Shown here in pieces: positions 62,010-64,000 of a stretch of DNA of 64,000 nt. The DNA is from Ruegeria conchae. Lineage in GTDB: Bacteria > Pseudomonadota > Alphaproteobacteria > Rhodobacterales > Rhodobacteraceae. The stretch covers positions 62,001 to 126,000 of the forward strand of contig NZ_AEYW01000004.1 of the NCBI RefSeq assembly GCF_000192475.1, given 5' to 3'. The notes under the pieces were generated by a model. The model did not search any database, had not been told where the DNA came from, and saw only the letters and a list, made by a program, of their open reading frames with translations. Within the stretch, counting starts at the first letter, position 1, and every line of letters starts with the position of its first letter. Position numbers and translations under genes: made by a program.

Positions 62010-64000
62010 ATGAAGACCCACGCTCAGGCCGTCGTGATCGGAGGAGGATTGGTTGGCTGCTCAATCCTCTATCATTTGGCCAAGCTTGGTTGGACCGACG
62101 TGGTTCTGTTGGAACGCGATGAGCTGACCTCGGGCTCGACTTGGCATGCGGCAGCGAACATCCACGGCCTGCATGACAACAACAACATCACCCGCATCCA
62201 GCACTATACGATGAACCTGTACAAAGAGCTGGAGAAGGAAACCGGGCAGGGCTGCGGGGTTTTCCAATCTGGTTCGTTGTATCTGGCGCAAACCGAAGAT
62301 CGCGAACATCAGCTACGTCTGCAGGAGGCAAAAGCCCGGTTCTACGGTTTGAACTTTTATGAGATCAGCCGCGAACAGGCGAGTGAACTTCACCCGTTGG
62401 CGCAGTTTGACGACATCCGTTGCATCATGTTCGAACCCGATGGCGGCAATGTCGATCCGTCCGGGGTTACCCACGCCTACGCTGCGGGTGCGCGGGCAAT
62501 GGGGGCCACAATTGAGCGGTTTTGCCCTGTAATAGGGACTGAACAGCAATCCGATGGCTCTTGGATCGTGCGCACGGATAAGGGGGACATTCACACTCGA
62601 TGGGTTGTGAATGCGGGGGGCCTGTGGGGGCGCGAAGTGGCTGCAATGGCGGGCATCGAACTGCCACTGCAACCGACCGAGCATCAGTATTTCGTCACTG
62701 AAGCCATCGACGAAGTGGCTAATCTGGGGCGCCGCCTACCGTCGATCGCTGACCGGGATGGAGAATATTACTTCCGCCAGGAAGGCAACGGCCTTCTGAT
62801 CGGCGCCTACGAGAAAGACATGCGGTTTTGGGCCGAAAGCGGCACGCCGCTGGATTTTGCCCATGACCTGTTCCCAGACGATCTGGACCGGATCATGGAA
62901 AATGTCATCCGCGCCACAGAACGGGTACCGGTCGCTGCCACGGCGGGTGTCAAACGGGTGATCAACGGGCCGATGATCTGGTCTCCTGATTCAAACGCAA
63001 TCTGGGGCCCCGTGCCCGAGCTGCAGAACTATTTCTGCTGCACCGGCATCATTCCCGGCTTCTCGCAATCGGGCGGGCTGGGTCTGCTGTCTGCGCAATG
63101 GATGATAGAAGGCGAGCCGCAATACGACATGTTCGCCTGGGATCTAGCTCGGTTCGGTGACTGGGCCGACAAGGCCTTTACCAAGGCGCGGGTTGAGGAT
63201 GTATATACTCACCGTTTCGCCATCCATTTCCCCAATGAGGAGCGCAGCGCGGGACGCCCCGCGCGTGTCCGCCCCACCTATGAAATGCAAAAGGATATGG
63301 GTGCGGTCTTTGGCTTGAACTGCGGCTGGGAACATCCGCTGTGGTTTGCAGATCAGCCCGGTTTGCAGGAAACCAATGGGTTCACTCGTCAGAACTGGTG
63401 GGAACCGGTGGGCCGCGAGGTGCAGATGCTGCGCGATCATGTGGGTGTGATCGACATCTCCAACTTCGCCAATTACGTCGTGAAAGGTCCAGGTGCTTAT
63501 GACTGGCTGGATCGTCTGGTGGCCAACAAGGTCCCGGTCGAGGTTGGTCGTTCGTGTCTGACGCCCCTGATTTCGGTTCGCGGCGGCGTGGCTGGTGACT
63601 TTACCATCACCAAGATAGCTGATGAAGAATATATGATGATCGGCTCGGGTATGGCCGAGCGTTATCATCAGCGGTTTTTCAACATGATCGACTTGCCCGA
63701 AGGCACCACGTTCGAGGTCGCCACCGATCGCATCGCAGGCTTCAACGTGGCTGGGCCCAAGTCGCGCGAATTGTTACAGCGTCTGACCAATGCGAACCTT
63801 TCAAACGACACGTTCCGCTTTATGCGCTCGCGCACAATCAAGGTGGCCGGTATCGCTTGCCTGGCCATCCGTGTCAGCTTTACTGGCGATCTGGGGTGGG
63901 AGCTGCATTGCGCGGAATCAGATCAAACCAGCCTCTATTCAGCGCTATTAGAGGCTGCAAAAGACCTAGGCGGTGGCCCGGTTGGCGGTCGCGCGTTGGG
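62010..64000 (+). CDS. FAD-dependent dimethylglycine/sarcosine dehydrogenase, 3' part cut by window edge
   Basis: At least 663 codons, no stop before the right edge. N-terminal FAD-binding motif AVVIGGGLVGCSILYHLAKLG (about 7-27), GSTWHAAANIHGL with the histidine expected to bind FAD covalently in this family, and CCTGIIPGFSQSGGLGLL near 346; from about residue 430 a GcvT-like folate-binding domain begins (VGVIDISNFANYVVKGP). Oxidative demethylation of dimethylglycine or sarcosine, passing the methyl group to tetrahydrofolate. CAGGAG upstream of the ATG. With betB next door it extends choline/betaine breakdown. Confidence 0.85.
   Translation, partial: MKTHAQAVVIGGGLVGCSILYHLAKLGWTDVVLLERDELTSGSTWHAAANIHGLHDNNNITRIQHYTMNLYKELEKETGQGCGVFQSGSLYLAQTEDREHQLRLQEAKARFYGLNFYEISREQASELHPLAQFDDIRCIMFEPDGGNVDPSGVTHAYAAGARAMGATIERFCPVIGTEQQSDGSWIVRTDKGDIHTRWVVNAGGLWGREVAAMAGIELPLQPTEHQYFVTEAIDEVANLGRRLPSIADRDGEYYFRQEGNGLLIGAYEKDMRFWAESGTPLDFAHDLFPDDLDRIMENVIRATERVPVAATAGVKRVINGPMIWSPDSNAIWGPVPELQNYFCCTGIIPGFSQSGGLGLLSAQWMIEGEPQYDMFAWDLARFGDWADKAFTKARVEDVYTHRFAIHFPNEERSAGRPARVRPTYEMQKDMGAVFGLNCGWEHPLWFADQPGLQETNGFTRQNWWEPVGREVQMLRDHVGVIDISNFANYVVKGPGAYDWLDRLVANKVPVEVGRSCLTPLISVRGGVAGDFTITKIADEEYMMIGSGMAERYHQRFFNMIDLPEGTTFEVATDRIAGFNVAGPKSRELLQRLTNANLSNDTFRFMRSRTIKVAGIACLAIRVSFTGDLGWELHCAESDQTSLYSALLEAAKDLGGGPVGGRAL

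Overview
The window is a chromosomal stretch from an alphaproteobacterium of the Rhodobacteraceae, most likely a marine roseobacter (Ruegeria/Phaeobacter-like). The case rests on moderately high GC, dense gene packing with many ATGA start/stop overlaps, glutathione-dependent formaldehyde dehydrogenase, a GAAC-N7-GAAC LexA-type box, TGATCC-type ECF promoters and family-typical neighbourhoods. No rRNA, tRNA, CRISPR array, insertion sequence or prophage was found. There is no gene-free stretch longer than about 300 bases.

Layout. (1) 1-8 kb is a myo-inositol catabolic and uptake regulon: iolD (cut by the left edge), two Gfo/Idh/MocA dehydrogenases, iolE, a LacI-type repressor and an ABC sugar importer. 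Identical palindromic operators lie in front of the catabolic genes and the importer. (2) 8-13 kb is a tightly overlapping five-gene operon (FAD amine-oxidase-like protein, chalcone-isomerase-like protein, MFS carrier, two DUF3833 proteins). It diverges from an SDR gene, and both sides carry TGATCC-N18-TAT promoters of the RpoE/ChrR (singlet oxygen) type. (3) 13-24 kb is mixed housekeeping: an I78-like inhibitor lipoprotein, adhI, two DMT exporters, a YadG-like ATPase, a YrbL-like kinase fold, polA and hydroxypyruvate isomerase. (4) 24-33 kb is a MoxR/DUF58/DUF4159 membrane operon followed by a hybrid histidine kinase. (5) 33-45 kb holds yaaA, recQ, YggT, mepA, a queuosine-precursor transporter, arfB, a cytochrome c, idi and smpB. 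Just ahead of arfB is a structured putative small transcript carrying a 16-nt perfect complement of the 16S rRNA 3' end. (6) 45-56 kb has glpK, panC-panB and a dipeptide-type ABC transporter operon with an aldehyde dehydrogenase. (7) 56-60 kb has NAD salvage genes (pncB, pncA), trhO, a K+-channel-like protein and a small tandem-repeat protein with a LexA box on its promoter. (8) 60-64 kb has betaine aldehyde dehydrogenase and a dimethylglycine/sarcosine dehydrogenase cut by the right edge, which fits choline/betaine catabolism.

The best candidates for something undescribed are the SOS-box-controlled 49-residue tandem-repeat protein (59.9-60.3 kb) and the leader-like RNA with a super Shine-Dalgarno upstream of arfB (40.66-40.85 kb). 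The divergent ECF promoters at 12.23-12.36 kb give a testable regulatory assignment for a poorly characterised lipid-related operon. Functional calls come from family recognition by eye; no database search was run.
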